A stretch of 64,000 nucleotides of DNA from Isoetes taiwanensis. Taxonomy: Eukaryota; Streptophyta; Lycopodiopsida; Isoetales; Isoetaceae. Shown one piece after another: positions 46,391 to 57,142 of this stretch. Where the stretch lies: contig JAJEKV010000141.1 in NCBI GenBank assembly GCA_021234155.1, positions 504,039 to 568,038 of the forward strand, given 5' to 3'. Under the pieces are notes generated by a model. It saw nothing but the letters and a program-made list of their open reading frames with translations. It was not told the DNA's origin and made no database searches. How positions within the stretch are numbered: the stretch's first letter is position 1; every line of letters begins with the position of its first letter. A program made the translations under genes and the position numbers.

Positions 46391-47069
46391 TAGACAAATT
46401 CTGTTTTAATCATCTTCTAAATTCTATTGAATGTCTTCACCCATATATGCTAGCATGTATTTTATATTAACGTGTAACTTTTATATATTAATGACTATAA
46501 ATTGTCTTTAACTTATAAGTGCAATTTTGGCATGATTTCTTTTATGCTCAACAATAATTCACTTGTAAATAAGGATGAATAATATGTAACTAACAGTATT
46601 GATGACTAATACTTGCAGCCAGGAACACCGGCTCATGTTCTCAAAGCCAGGGCCGACATCACCAATGGGTACCTAGAAACTTATTTGGGCGTGAACAAGA
46701 TGACAATAACGAAGAATTGACGGTGGAGACAGTCAACGCCAAGCTCACCCAAATGAGGAACCAGATGCACCAGCTGATTCATTGAGCCACCCCATTGATG
46801 AACGCCCAAGAATATGGACCTGCACCACCACCACCTCCACCACTACCTCAGCACAGCGTTGAGGAGGTTCCACAACCAGAAGGGGAAGGCAATCAGGGAA
46901 ATGTCAGGGACAGAAAGAGAAAAAGAAGAAAGCGAATGACCCCAACACCATCCAGCTCCAGTTCATCTGGCAGCCAAGACGGCTCTAGCTCAGAGAGTGA
47001 GTTCGATACATCACAGTAAGAACCAGGGCAAAGAAGACAGATGACTATCAGAAGAAAGTTGACAGCGCT
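46391..47069 (+). other. Intron-like spacer and Pro/Ser-rich segment before gag
   Basis: 46391-46618 is AT-rich and intron-like, unlike the GC-richer coding around it, and ends TACTTGCAG. After it an open segment contains LKARADITNGYLETY. ORF 46795-47019 is Pro-rich then Lys/Arg then Ser-rich. It may be the N-terminus of gag or the end of ORF 2, but the frames do not join directly. Confidence 0.45.
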
Positions 47070-48425
47070 ATGAGCAATGTATGGAAGACTAGGAAGTTGG
47101 GTCAGTTTTCAGGGAAAGGCAGGTCAGGCATGGAGGCAGAAGCTTGGCTTGATGAGATGGAAGAGTTTGGCAATTCTTATGGCATGAAGGACAAAGATAT
47201 AGGGAAGGTTGCTACAGAAAACTTAATAGGAGCAGCCAGAATTTGGTGGAAAGGCTACGCGAAGTCCAATAAGCTGAAAAGAAACAGTTGCAAATTCGAG
47301 ATCTTCAGCAAGGCCTTTCGCAAACATTATGTGCCAAGATCACATACTAGCAGGCAGATCCAGCAATTTTACAGGTTGAACCAAGGTACCTTGTCAGTAG
47401 CCAAGTACATAGAGGAATTCATGCGACTCAGGCTCCATGTTCCCGGAATTTCTGAAAGGCAAGCAGTTGACGGATACATTGAGGGATTGAACAGCAATAT
47501 CAAAAGGCTAGTCCGAGCAATCAACCCAAAGACAGTGGCAGAAGCCGAGGATAAAGCTATAAGTTTGGAAGAAGCACCAGCAACCCCAGGGGAGAAACAG
47601 TTGGCCTTCAAAGGTAAAACAACAGGGCAGTACCAAGGGCAGTATCAGAATAAGCAAGCAGCAACTACGCCAATCGGAGGCCAACAGCAAGGGAAAGCTC
47701 AGGGAAAGGCCTTTGGAGACCGTAGGCCACAGAATGGATCAGGGGGCAGCTCGCTCAAGTGTCTTTTGAACAGCCTGCCAAAGGAAAAGAGACAGGAATG
47801 CATTGAAAAGAAGTTGTGCTTTAGGTGCTTCCAGCCAGGGCATAGAACGCACGACTGCCCATTCGTCATGCATGCAGCATTGGCAGAACTTGCAGATTGG
47901 GATTCACCAACCGAAGGAGACAACGACGAGGACGACCAGCAGGAAGCGCAAGATTTCATAGAGGGTGAGTGTCATATTTGTGCAGCTATTGAGTCAGGTG
48001 ATGTTGAAAATCAATCCACAGTCATTGCGGCTGAGGGAATCATAGATAGCAGTCCATACCTAGTCTTGATAGATACAGGTAGCTCTCATAACTTTGCCTC
48101 TCCTAGGCTGGCTGCCCTAATGAAGAATAAAGTTTTGAAGCCTAAGCCAAGGCCAGTTCGCATGGCAAACGGTGCCATTCGGCACACTAAGGGGAGGAGG
48201 ATCACGTTTGACATAGACCTTAGTGGAAGTAAGTGGCCGATGGGGGCAGAGGTCATGGATATTGGAAGGTATGACCTTATAGTAGGAATGGAGTTCCTAA
48301 AGCCAGCTAAAGCGATGATTGACTGCGATCGTAATGAGATCTCCATGACTGCACCGGACGGCACCAGATTCATAGTGAAAGGTAAGAAGGTAGCTTCTCC
48401 CATGCAGTGTATTTCTTTGAAGTAG
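47070..48425 (+). CDS. Gypsy gag-protease
   Basis: 451 codons. Retrotrans_gag core in the first ~140 residues (ARIWWKGYAK, FSKAFRKHYVPR, EEFMRLRLHVPG), a Gln/Gly-rich linker, a zinc knuckle Cys-x2-Cys-x4-His-x4-Cys (CFRCFQPGHRTHDC, from residue ~250), and an aspartic protease with catalytic LIDTGSSHNFAS (from residue ~331) and a later flap-type region. It ends in TAG (48423-48425) followed by CTA. The RT frame continues in the same register, so gag-protease and pol form one ORF broken by a single amber codon. Confidence 0.92.
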   Translation: MSNVWKTRKLGQFSGKGRSGMEAEAWLDEMEEFGNSYGMKDKDIGKVATENLIGAARIWWKGYAKSNKLKRNSCKFEIFSKAFRKHYVPRSHTSRQIQQFYRLNQGTLSVAKYIEEFMRLRLHVPGISERQAVDGYIEGLNSNIKRLVRAINPKTVAEAEDKAISLEEAPATPGEKQLAFKGKTTGQYQGQYQNKQAATTPIGGQQQGKAQGKAFGDRRPQNGSGGSSLKCLLNSLPKEKRQECIEKKLCFRCFQPGHRTHDCPFVMHAALAELADWDSPTEGDNDEDDQQEAQDFIEGECHICAAIESGDVENQSTVIAAEGIIDSSPYLVLIDTGSSHNFASPRLAALMKNKVLKPKPRPVRMANGAIRHTKGRRITFDIDLSGSKWPMGAEVMDIGRYDLIVGMEFLKPAKAMIDCDRNEISMTAPDGTRFIVKGKKVASPMQCISLK

Positions 48426-50126
48426 CTAAGGAAAAGTATAGAAAGAAATAAGGTGGATTATATCCTGAGGTTAGAGGCAATTGAACCAGCTAAAGAGAAG
48501 GGAAGTGACTTAAGTGGGAATCAGTTGCCCAAGCAAGTAGCAAGGCTCATTAGAGAGTTCAATGATGTATTTTCGGATCAAATCCGTCAGCTACCACCTT
48601 ATAGGGGTATAGAGTGTGAAATCACACTAGCTCCAGATGCTAAGCCTACCAGCAAGGCACCTTATAGGATGAGCACCCCGGAGTTGATTGAGCTCAAGAA
48701 GCAGCTGCAGGAATTGCTTAACCTTGGATTTATTAGAGCAAGTGCATCTCCTTTTGGGGCACCCATACTCTTCGTGAAGAAGAAAGACGAAAGCTTAAGA
48801 ATGTGCATAGATTATCGCCAGCTTAACAAGCAGACGATAAAGAATAAGTATGCTTTGCCAAGGGCAAATGATTTGATGGACCAGCTCCAAGGAGCGAAAG
48901 TATTCTCTAAGATTGACTTAAGGTCAGGTTACCATCAAATAAGGATAAAGGAAGAGGATATCCATAAGACTGCCTTTAGAACGCGGTACGGGCACTTTGA
49001 GTTTACGGTAATGCCCTTTGGCTTATCGAATGCCCCGGCAACTTTCATGCGTCTCATGAACGACATCTTCAGGGAGTTCTTAGATAAGTTTGTCATTGTT
49101 TTCTTCGACGACATTCTAGTCTACAGCAAGTCCATTGAAGATCATTGTCAGCATTTGAGAAGAGTATTGGAAAAGTTGAGACGGCATCGGTTGTATGGGA
49201 AGCTCTCCAAGTGCCACTTTGCTACCGAAAGAGTGGAGTACTTGGGCAACCTGATATCAGCGGAAGGGATCTCCACCGACCCCGCAAAGATCGAAGCAGT
49301 AGTCGATTGGCCAGCTCCTCCAAAGAATGTGGCAGAAGTGAGGAGCTTTCTAGGTCTGGCAGGATATTACAGGAAGTTCGTGAAGGACTTCGCTAAGTGG
49401 GCGTCCCCTTTGACGGACCTCACTAAGAACGTTAAGGTGAAAGATTGGAGAGCACATTGGCTAGAATATGTTCAAGCTTCATTTGAAAAGCTCAAGGAAG
49501 CCTTAACAACAGCACCAGTGCTAATTCTGCCGGATCCAGATAAGGACAAGCTAGTAGCAACGGATGCAAGTAAGATAGCAACAGGTGGAGTCCTTATGCA
49601 AGAAGGAAGAGTAGTAGCCTATGATTCAAAGAAGTTGAATGACGCCGAGCAGCGTTATCCAACCCATGATCAGGAACTTCTAGCTATTGTGAGAGCTCTT
49701 CGTATTTGGAGGCATTATTTGCTTAGAAGGAAATTTCAGTTAGATACTGACCACCAAAGCCTCCAATACATTTTTACCCAATCACTCCTCAATCTAAGGC
49801 AAAGGAGGTGGATGGAATTCCTCGAAGAGTATGATTTCGAGATTGCTTATAAGCCGGGTAAGTTGAATGTGGTTGCTGATGCTCTCTCTAGAAGACCCCT
49901 TGAGACGAGAACACATTGTAATGCTATATCAACTCTTTCGAGTGGGTATATGGCAAGAAAATTGAGGAGACATTACCATCTGATAGTGATTTCAAGGAGG
50001 TTTGGGCAAGCCTCTCTAAGGAGGCTAGAACAGATAAGGAACGGGAAGCCTTCAAACATTATAGGAAGGAAGGCGACCTGTTGTACCATAAGGATAAGTT
50101 GTGTGTGCCCGAATCGTCAGGTGTAA
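48426..50126 (+). CDS. Gypsy reverse transcriptase - RNase H
   Basis: In frame with gag-protease across the TAG. RT motifs are present in order: [59 protein letters not shown] and the catalytic [10 protein letters not shown] (FDD in place of YVDD, common in Ty3/Gypsy), then [11 protein letters not shown] and [11 protein letters not shown]. RNase H follows with [15 protein letters not shown], a Glu in the DQELLAI helix and Asp in [11 protein letters not shown]. The frame is lost near 49940-49980 by a one-base shift; the remaining residues to 50126 are out of register. Confidence 0.92.
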   Translation, partial: LRKSIERNKVDYILRLEAIEPAKEKGSDLSGNQLPKQVARLIREFNDVFSDQIRQLPPYRGIECEITLAPDAKPTSKAPYRMSTPELIELKKQLQELLNLGFIRASASPFGAPILFVKKKDESLRMCIDYRQLNKQTIKNKYALPRANDLMDQLQGAKVFSKIDLRSGYHQIRIKEEDIHKTAFRTRYGHFEFTVMPFGLSNAPATFMRLMNDIFREFLDKFVIVFFDDILVYSKSIEDHCQHLRRVLEKLRRHRLYGKLSKCHFATERVEYLGNLISAEGISTDPAKIEAVVDWPAPPKNVAEVRSFLGLAGYYRKFVKDFAKWASPLTDLTKNVKVKDWRAHWLEYVQASFEKLKEALTTAPVLILPDPDKDKLVATDASKIATGGVLMQEGRVVAYDSKKLNDAEQRYPTHDQELLAIVRALRIWRHYLLRRKFQLDTDHQSLQYIFTQSLLNLRQRRWMEFLEEYDFEIAYKPGKLNVVADALSRRPLETRTHCNAISTLSSGYMARKLRRHYHLIVISRRFGQASLRRLEQIRNGKPSNIIGRKATCCTIRISCVCPNRQV

Positions 50127-51443
50127 GAAAGTTAATTCTTCATGACACACACAACAGCCCAATAGCGGGGCACGCGGGGTTCATGAAGACATATTTCAAG
50201 ATTCCGAGTAGCTATTTCTGGCCGGGAATGAAGAAACAGATAGCCAGATATATTCGGGAGTGCCAATTGTGCCAGCAAAGGCAGAGCAGCTTCGAATCCC
50301 GGGAGCCTTGAAACCTTTAGCAGTGCCGAATGCAAAATGGGAAGTGGTAAGCATGGATTTTATCACAGGACTCCCTAGAACTCTACGAGGCAAAGATGCG
50401 TTAATGGTTGTCGTAGACAAATTATCTAAGATGGCACACTTTGTGCCTTGCAAAACTACGGATACAGCCTTAGACACTGCCCAACTATTTGTAAAGGAGA
50501 TTTTTAGACTCCAGGCATGCCTCGAGAGATAATATCAGGCAGAGATTCCAAGTTCATGAGTGCATTCTGGCAGGATCTTTTTGCTACGATCCAGACCAAG
50601 CTCTCGATGGGCACGGCATACCATCCTCAGACGGATGGCCAGACAGAGCGGACGAATCGCATCATCGAAGATATGCTCAGAAGTTATGTGTGGAATAAGC
50701 AATCCAAGTGGGATGATTACATCCACTTGGTAGAATTCGCCTACAACAGTACGAAGCAGGAGTCATCCCAGATGTCTCCCTTCATGATCAATTACGGGTA
50801 CCAGTGCCTAACCCCGGATACTTGGCACAATCCTGTGTCAAAGGTTGAAGTGTCCCAGCAGATGCTAGGAGCTATGCAACAGCTGGTGGAGGAAGTAAGG
50901 GGGTACCTTTTAGCAGCAAGAAGTCGGCAGAAGAGTGTAGCGGACAGGCACAGGACCGTAAGGGAGTTCAAGGTAGGCGATAGTGTGTGGTTGAAGATCA
51001 AGGTAAAGAAAGCTAAGCTTCGCATAGGGAATTGCAAGAAGCTTGCCCCTAGGTGGGTCGGTCCGTTCAAGATCTTGGAGAGAGTGGGCTCTCAGGCCTA
51101 CAAGTTGGATCTCCCGGCGCACCTCAAAGTCCACAAAGTCTTCCACGTAAGTTTATTGAAAAGGCACAACCCAAACCCTGAGGAGGTTTTAGACACTCCA
51201 ACTTTGTTGGAAATGACGGAGGAGCAAGTGGAAATTGTGCCTGAATTACTTCTTGATAAGTCATTCAAGAAGACTAGGAGATCTCAGTTCCTCCAGTATT
51301 TGGTCAAGTGGAAACACTTGCCCATGGAAGACGCGACTTGGGTATTGAAGCAAGATTTGGAGAAGCAATACCCGGACTTTATGAAGGAGTTTGATGGGCG
51401 AGTCGTCTCCGACTTGGTCGACCCCAACTTGCCAGGAGGTTAG
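50000..51443 (+). pseudogene. Gypsy integrase with C-terminal chromodomain
   Basis: Continues in three successive frames (about 50000-50311, 50260-50510, 50517-51443). Each step is a minus-one shift, and the third restores the original register. Features: HHCC zinc domain (His...His, then CQLCQQ), core Asp in SMDFITGL, Asp in SGRDSKFMS, Glu in QTDGQTERTNR, a GPY/F-type module (RWVGPFKILERVGSQAYKL), and a chromodomain (FLQYLVKWKHLPMEDATW, about 51288-51345) that places it among chromoviruses. The shifts make the integrase inactive unless they are sequence errors. Confidence 0.88.
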
Positions 51444-52311
51444 CTTAGTAAGTTTCTTAGTTAGCCTTAGCTCTGGCAGATGTATTCTAGCTAGTGGAAT
51501 ACATATGCCAGAATCTTGGAACATGTAGGCGATGATGAGATAAGCCTTTAAGGCATTCTCTAGGCCAACATGCACCAAGAGGTGCGCATGACCAATAGGG
51601 TCATGCGAGAGAGGAAGTGAGGCATGGTGCGCGATGATGGGACATCGGTCGGATGCTCTCTATGCCACGATGCGGGGCTCACACACCTGGCCATAGGGGG
51701 GTCATGGTGAAGGTCAAAGTGATCATGCGCGATGATGGGATCGTCAGACGTTCCCTAGCTTAAAACCCCTTGGGGCATGATGCACTAGGGGTACTCGGCA
51801 CCGGGTAACCGAGTACAAGGTAGCACTTGATCATGGGCGATGATAGGATCATCTTAAATGGTCCTTAAGCTCAAATCCGAAAGGGCCATGATCGAGTGCA
51901 AGGTAGTAGGGTAACCTTGAGCTAGTAGTTCGGCTCAAGGAGGTAGGTAAGGGGGTGGTCCCCTAAAACCACAAACTTATTAAAATAAACTAACGTAATG
52001 TGCTACTCGTGCAGGCAAGTGAGAAGCGAGCATCGAGGAGGGGCGCATTACGAGAAGATGGGGGAACCATGATTTAGATTTAAATTATGAACCCTAATAA
52101 CTCTTATAATAATGTTTTGAATTATTATAGGGAGTAATAGTGTTCAGGCTATATAATTTTGTATAGATACAAATATAGCCTAAAATTTTGATAATTAGCT
52201 CTTAATAGGAAGTTGATCGTTTAAATTGAATTAAAGCTGTATACTTATCTTGTTTGGCAGGAATAATGTAGGTTCGTCACCTTAGCGCAATGCTAAGGAC
52301 AGCATTGTCCT
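51444..52311 (+). other. Gypsy 3' non-coding region
   Basis: About 870 bp after pol, without ORFs. The motif GCGCGATGATGGGA and variants (GGCGATGATGAGATA, GGGCGATGATAGGATC) recur about five times between 51525 and 51855, alternating with ATCATG/GGTCATG words. Confidence 0.7.
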
Positions 52312-52324
52312 AAGGGGGGGAGAA
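52312..52324 (+). promoter_or_regulatory. Gypsy polypurine tract
   Basis: AAGGGGGGGAGAA directly abuts the 3' LTR start at 52325; primer for plus-strand DNA synthesis. Confidence 0.9.
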
Positions 52325-53964
52325 TGTGACGTTCCAGAGGAATATACGCCATAAATACGTATATTCCTGGACCCGTCACCATACAAGTCTACCTAGTAGC
52401 CTTGAATACCTTAGAAAGTGGTGATGGGCGCACATCTAAGTTAAATCCGTAACTTAGATAACCTTATGATAAGGCCCATTTCCACATGGCCTTATCCTAT
52501 TGGGCAACCGCCACACGGCCCCATCCTATTGGTGCCACGTGGCATCCCATGTGGACCCTAACCTATATTGGCTCAAACCCTAACCTAGACCCTTTTCCTG
52601 ACTCTAGCACCTGAACACTCATTTACGCACTCGAAACCCCGTTTCGAGCATCGTTCGTCGTAGCATAGCCTGGTGCAGTAGCCCCCGAAGTGTGTGCATG
52701 ATCGTAGAGGGAGCACGACTTCGACCACGTCAAGGAGCGATGGAGACACCAGGGATGGGAGGAAGCGCTTCTGGAGCAGGTAGGTGGAGTAGAGTCATGG
52801 TAGTTCATCTGGAAGTTAGCACTCCAGATGGGTCTGTATGTTGTATCTTGAGTAGAGCTCCTAGAACCCTTGTTGAACATCTTGAACCCTAATCAAGGAA
52901 TCCTAACTGTAAGTTAGGTATGATTAGGTTAAGATGTTCTTATGATGTTACCATGATATGATGTGATGTGATGATGGTTGATCATGTTTGCTCCTCTTGT
53001 ATTGGGAAGGGGGGTAGAGACCTAGTAGCCTTACTTAGTAGTATGCTCCTAGTTTAGACCCCTTAGTCCCTATTATTATGCGGCCTGTGCATAGGAACCC
53101 GCCGGGCTATGGAGGCTATGACGTGACTCAGCACTATACAACGGGGCCCGAGACAATGCGGAGGGAGGATCCCTGCTGAGGGGGGGCTACGGGGGATCCC
53201 ATAGTGGGCTAGGCTTATGGTCGGTCACTTCGTGTGGACCGGGAATGGGTCCGACACCTCCTGAGGCAATGGTGTCGCCCTGCCTCTCAAGAGTTGCAAG
53301 TGTTGGCTTGGCTCTTGTTTTGGGGGGTTAAGTCGGGTACGAATCGTGTGTCGCCACGATTCTCTAGCTGCCCGCGGAGTCTCTAGACCCCAGGAAGGGG
53401 AGATGCAATCCTTCCTGCCTCGACGGTTCAGAGAGATGCAACCTGGAGTAGTCCCGATGGGTGATGCCATGGGATTGCGTATCCGGAAGGCTAGAGTCAT
53501 GCCAGAGCTTGATCTAGCTCATCTGCAAAGTATGCACAGGAGGGGCGGATGGAGTGGTCAACCCTAGCCATTGTCTATAGCCAGCCCCGCCATTGTTATG
53601 ACTCGGTCTGCTCTATCTTGAGACCTATCCAGTCAGGCGACCTCCTTATGAGTCGGAGCCATGGGTAGGAGCTCTCATGTTTTATGGCATATGATTATGT
53701 TCTTTGCAGCTATGGATATGTGCATGAGCTACCCCTCGAGGTAGTATGATGTATTGTTATTGCTAGTTCTGACGCTGTTTATGCTTCCGCTGTGATAGGA
53801 GCCCATAGGGGAAGGGCGCGCAAGACACCTTCGTGTCCCCTTCCCGCACAACGGTGATCCCAGAGTGCGGGATAGATGGAGGGCCCGTGCGGTCGGAGGA
53901 CTGGATGGGGGATTTCCTATGGAGTGTACGACTGGGAGCCGTATATTTAGTAGGGAGCGTCACA
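52325..53964 (+). repeat. Gypsy 3' LTR
   Basis: 1640 bp, TGTGACG...CGTCACA, followed by target duplication AAACA (53965-53969). Confidence 0.95.
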
Positions 53965-55232
53965 AAACAGCTGTAGAAGTCCACTTTCTTCTACCTTCTG
54001 CAACTCGCCATTTCCCATTTGAACAAATCTTGAGTCTTTTGCCTTCCTTTTCTTCAATACTTTATCACGATTCTCTCAGCCCCACTAACGCATACATGTC
54101 ATCACGAGATTTTAATTCACTATCGGAAATAAAAAATGTATTAGATACCATTACGTCTGCATCTTCATCTACATCTTCTTCAACTTCTGAAAATTCCTTT
54201 GTCTCTTTTGCTATATTAATAGAAGCTCCTCTTTCCCTTGCTCTAAAATTTCCTTTTTCTCTTGCAGCCCTTCCCCTTCCAAAAGAGCTGCCCCTACCTG
54301 TCACTATACCTCCCCTTCCATTTGCATAACCTTTAGGACTAGAAAACAATTTATTGCTATATGATCGAAGCCATCACAGTTAAAGCATTTGTCTCCTTTA
54401 GCTAGTTTAGGACAATTAACGTTCAAATGGCCATATGCGTTACAATGAAAGCAAGGTTCAGTTTTACCTTTGTCATTTCGATCACATCTACTACTGCTGG
54501 CTGCATATAAGATTTCTGTCTGCTCCTCATCTTCTTCCCGTATAACATACTTTTGCTCTAGTTCAGCTCGTATCATCTTTTCTGCTTCCTTCCTGCTCTC
54601 AGCATTCCTTACCAGAGTACTCAGATGATCAAACTCAAATAAGGCCTTTGATAAGGTCATTATCAAGAACTCTGTAGTTATTAGAACTCCCCTGCTTCCA
54701 CATCAGCAATGATGTTATTGAATTTTTGAAAGAAATCCACAATGTTATCTTTCTCATGAAATCTTAACTTCCTGAGTTCCATGTCTAGCACATCCAATTG
54801 AGAAGAAGACTTCTTCTCATAATTAGTTATCATGTACTGCCACGTTTTCTTTGGTGTAAGCCCTCTAAAAGATAACAGAATGCTTGGGCTCACCTTATTT
54901 CCAATAATGCTTCTAGCTTCCAAAGTTCGCATCTTTGAAGATGTTGCATGACCAGATGTGCTGGTACCTTTAGCAATATTTGAGCTACTGCCTGATGCAA
55001 CTGCTCCTCTAGTTGCATTTGAACCTTGCCCTGCTACAGCAGTAGCATAACTTTTCTCCTTGCTTTGTTCATTTGCCTTAGGTGTTTCATCACCATCAAT
55101 TAAATCCCAGAGCCCTTCCACCTCCAGGATTTCTTTAATCTTCTCCTTCCACGCTTGAAACCGTGCTTCCCCTTTAAACACATCGATCGACTGCACTGAG
55201 CAATGATGCACCAGGTCTTGGAGCCATGGCAT
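53965..55232 (-). pseudogene. Copia A gag and start of protease region
   Basis: On the minus strand: gag N-terminus from 55232 (FQAWKEKIKEILEVEGLWDL, UBN2-like core to 54681), then 54304-54666 with two zinc knuckles (CFHCNAYGHLNVNC and CFNCDGFDHIAINC), then a Gly/Arg segment. The frame changes twice. At 53969 it is cut by the Gypsy insertion and resumes at 40728 with a Leu-Val-Ser-type segment expected before the integrase zinc region. Confidence 0.88.
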
Positions 55233-55237
55233 TTAAG

Positions 55238-55249
55238 GCTCTGATACCA
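55238..55249 (-). promoter_or_regulatory. Copia A primer-binding site (tRNA-iMet)
   Basis: TGGTATCAGAGC on the minus strand, two bases from the LTR end at 55252. Confidence 0.9.
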
Positions 55250-55251
55250 TA

Positions 55252-55642
55252 TGTTGTTTCAAATTGTAAATCCTTTGTTATGCATATAAGATTTAGCTAT
55301 GCAATATCTTCATCTATAAAATAACGAACCATTGAAGTTACTGTTCACATGGAATCAGCTTAGCTACTGTCTATCGCACATCATGAATTTCCAAAGTAGC
55401 CGATTACATTGAAGGCATAGCCGATCTCATACGTTTCACAGTTCTACTTGCGTTTATAATAAGATCGATCCTATTTTAGGATCAACCGACCTCGTTTCAT
55501 TGCTACCTTTCTGTAGCAATTTCGGCATGCCAAATTTGGTCGTTAGCTGGGTTTAAGGTATTTGATGAATACCTTAAGTTAACCAACATAAAGAAATGCA
55601 CAACAAGGAAATGACCATTAACCTTTAGACCTTGATACTTCA
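55252..55642 (-). repeat. Copia LTR shared by elements A and B
   Basis: 391 bp, TGTTGTTTC...TACTTCA on the plus strand. It is the 5' LTR of Copia A (primer site on the left) and also abuts, on the right, a TTTTCCCC tract and the RNase H end of Copia B, so it is at the same time the 3' LTR of B. It preserves the empty sites for the LINE (55382) and the TIR element (55563). Confidence 0.9.
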
Positions 55643-57142
55643 TTTTCCCCTTTCATTCCTTATTGTTCTTCAACTCTAATATTGTCTTCTGTATCTCTTG
55701 GATCAATATGAAATTGAGCTGCAGCTGCATGTGACAAAAACAGTTTTGTTTTGCCTATAACTCCCAATGATTCCTTGAACTGGAGATGCTTTGATTGTTG
55801 CAAAGCTTTAGTAAGAATGTCTGCTACTTGGAACTATGTGTTTATATATTGAACTGCAATATGATTTCTCACAACCATGTCTCTAATAAAATGCATGAAG
55901 TTATATGTGTTTTGTTCTTTGATGTAAAACAGGGTTCTTGCAAATAGCTATACAACTAACACTATCACACCACAAAGCTGTAGATTTCCTTTGTTGTGCT
56001 CCAAGCGCTTCAAATAACCTTCTGGTCCATATTATTTCTTTGGCTGCCAATGCTGCTGCTCCATACTCTGCTTTTACAGACGACATAGCCACAGTAGTTT
56101 GTTTTTTACACTTCCAATCTACAGCAACCTCCTAACAGGAGTGAAAAACCAGAAGTTGATTTCCTGGTATCAAGACATCCTGCACAATCTGCATCAGAGA
56201 AAGCCTTAAATGTGAGATCATCATTTCTGAAATATATACCTTCTTCTATTGTTTCCTTTAAGAACCTGAGTATTCTTTTTGCAGCCATCCAATGCTGCTT
56301 GCCAAGATTTGAACAATATCTGCAAAGTAAGCTTACAACAAATGAAATGTCAGGTTTGGTCTTGTTGCAAATATACAGTAAACAGCCTATTAGTTCTCTA
56401 TATGGTGTATTTGCCATTTCCTCTACTTCATGCTGCAATTTTGGATACATGTCTACAGAAAGTTTATAACCGGGTACCATTGGAGTCGCTGCTTGTTTGC
56501 AATCATACATTCCAAATCTCTTCAGCATGGCATATATATTCGATGTTTAAGTAAGCAAGAGTTTCTTCTCTTTCTGGTCACCTCAGTTCCAAGAAATCTC
56601 TTTAGTTCTCCGAGGTCAGTCATTTTGAAATTCGTTTTGAGAATATTCTTGCAAAAATTCAACCAGTTCATCTTTGTAGATACCATTATGCACAATGCGA
56701 TTATGCAATATTCATGTTCTTGATGAATTATGTACAAATTTCCATCTGTAACTTTGTAAATCCTTTTTCCAGTAAATAAGCATCCATGCATCTATACCGT
56801 TGTCCGAGGGACTGTTTTAATCTATAGACAGCTCGTTTTAATCTCCAAACCATATTCTTACCTTCTTCATATCCTGGCGCTTGTTTCATAAATATCTCCT
56901 CTTCTAATTTGGCATTTAAAAAGGTTGTACTTACATCCATATGATGAATCTCAAGATCTTTAGCATTTGCAAAAGCTAATAAAACTTTTACACTGGTTAG
57001 TTTCACTATAGGAGAAAAAGTTTAGTCATAATCCATACCTCTTATTTGAGAAAATCCTTTTGCTATCTTGTACTTTTGAGTTTGACCATCTGGTCCTATT
57101 TTTAACTTGTAAATCCACTTATTGTCTACAATATTCTTGTTT
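55643..57142 (-). pseudogene. Copia B fragment: RT - RNase H
   Basis: Closely similar to 37638-39150: RNase H at 55901-56092 and 56106-56528, RT at 56522-56791 and 56728-57006, with small deletions (the first YVDD Asp region is shortened near 56700), frameshifts and stops. Similarity to A stops abruptly at about 57142, so integrase, gag and the far LTR are missing. It is arranged head-to-tail with Copia A through the shared LTR. Confidence 0.88.

Larger units (their letters stand above)
40729..53964 (+). mobile_element. Ty3/Gypsy chromovirus with accessory ORFs
   Basis: A full-length 13,236-bp element. LTRs are 40729-42366 and 52325-53964; they start TGTGACG and end CGTCACA. A perfect 5-bp target duplication AAACA (40724-40728 and 53965-53969) shows insertion into Copia A pol. 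Primer site 42368-42379, polypurine tract 52312-52324. The gene order is an H3-like ORF, accessory ORF 2, gag-protease, RT-RNase H, then integrase-chromodomain. The length is far above the 5-9 kb usual for plant chromoviruses, mainly because of about 4.7 kb between the LTR and gag. GC content is visibly higher than in the surroundings. By eye the first ~310 bp of the two LTRs differ at 12 positions, so the insertion is not very recent. Confidence 0.95.
25341..55642 (-). mobile_element. Copia element A, footprint with nested insertions
   Basis: A minus-strand Ty1/Copia retrotransposon scattered over 30 kb by later insertions. The 3' LTR is 25341-26259 plus 37581-37637 (containing a LINE), the pol part is 37638-40728, the remaining gag/protease part is 53965-55251, and the 5' LTR is 55252-55642. 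Without insertions it would be about 5.2 kb, normal for Copia. LTRs run TG...CA (plus reading TGTTGTTTC to ...TACTTCA), with a tRNA-iMet primer site next to the 5' LTR and a GGGGAAAA purine tract next to the 3' LTR. Coding frames are interrupted by stops, so it is defunct. I could not confirm a target duplication because its right end is fused to Copia B. Confidence 0.88.
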
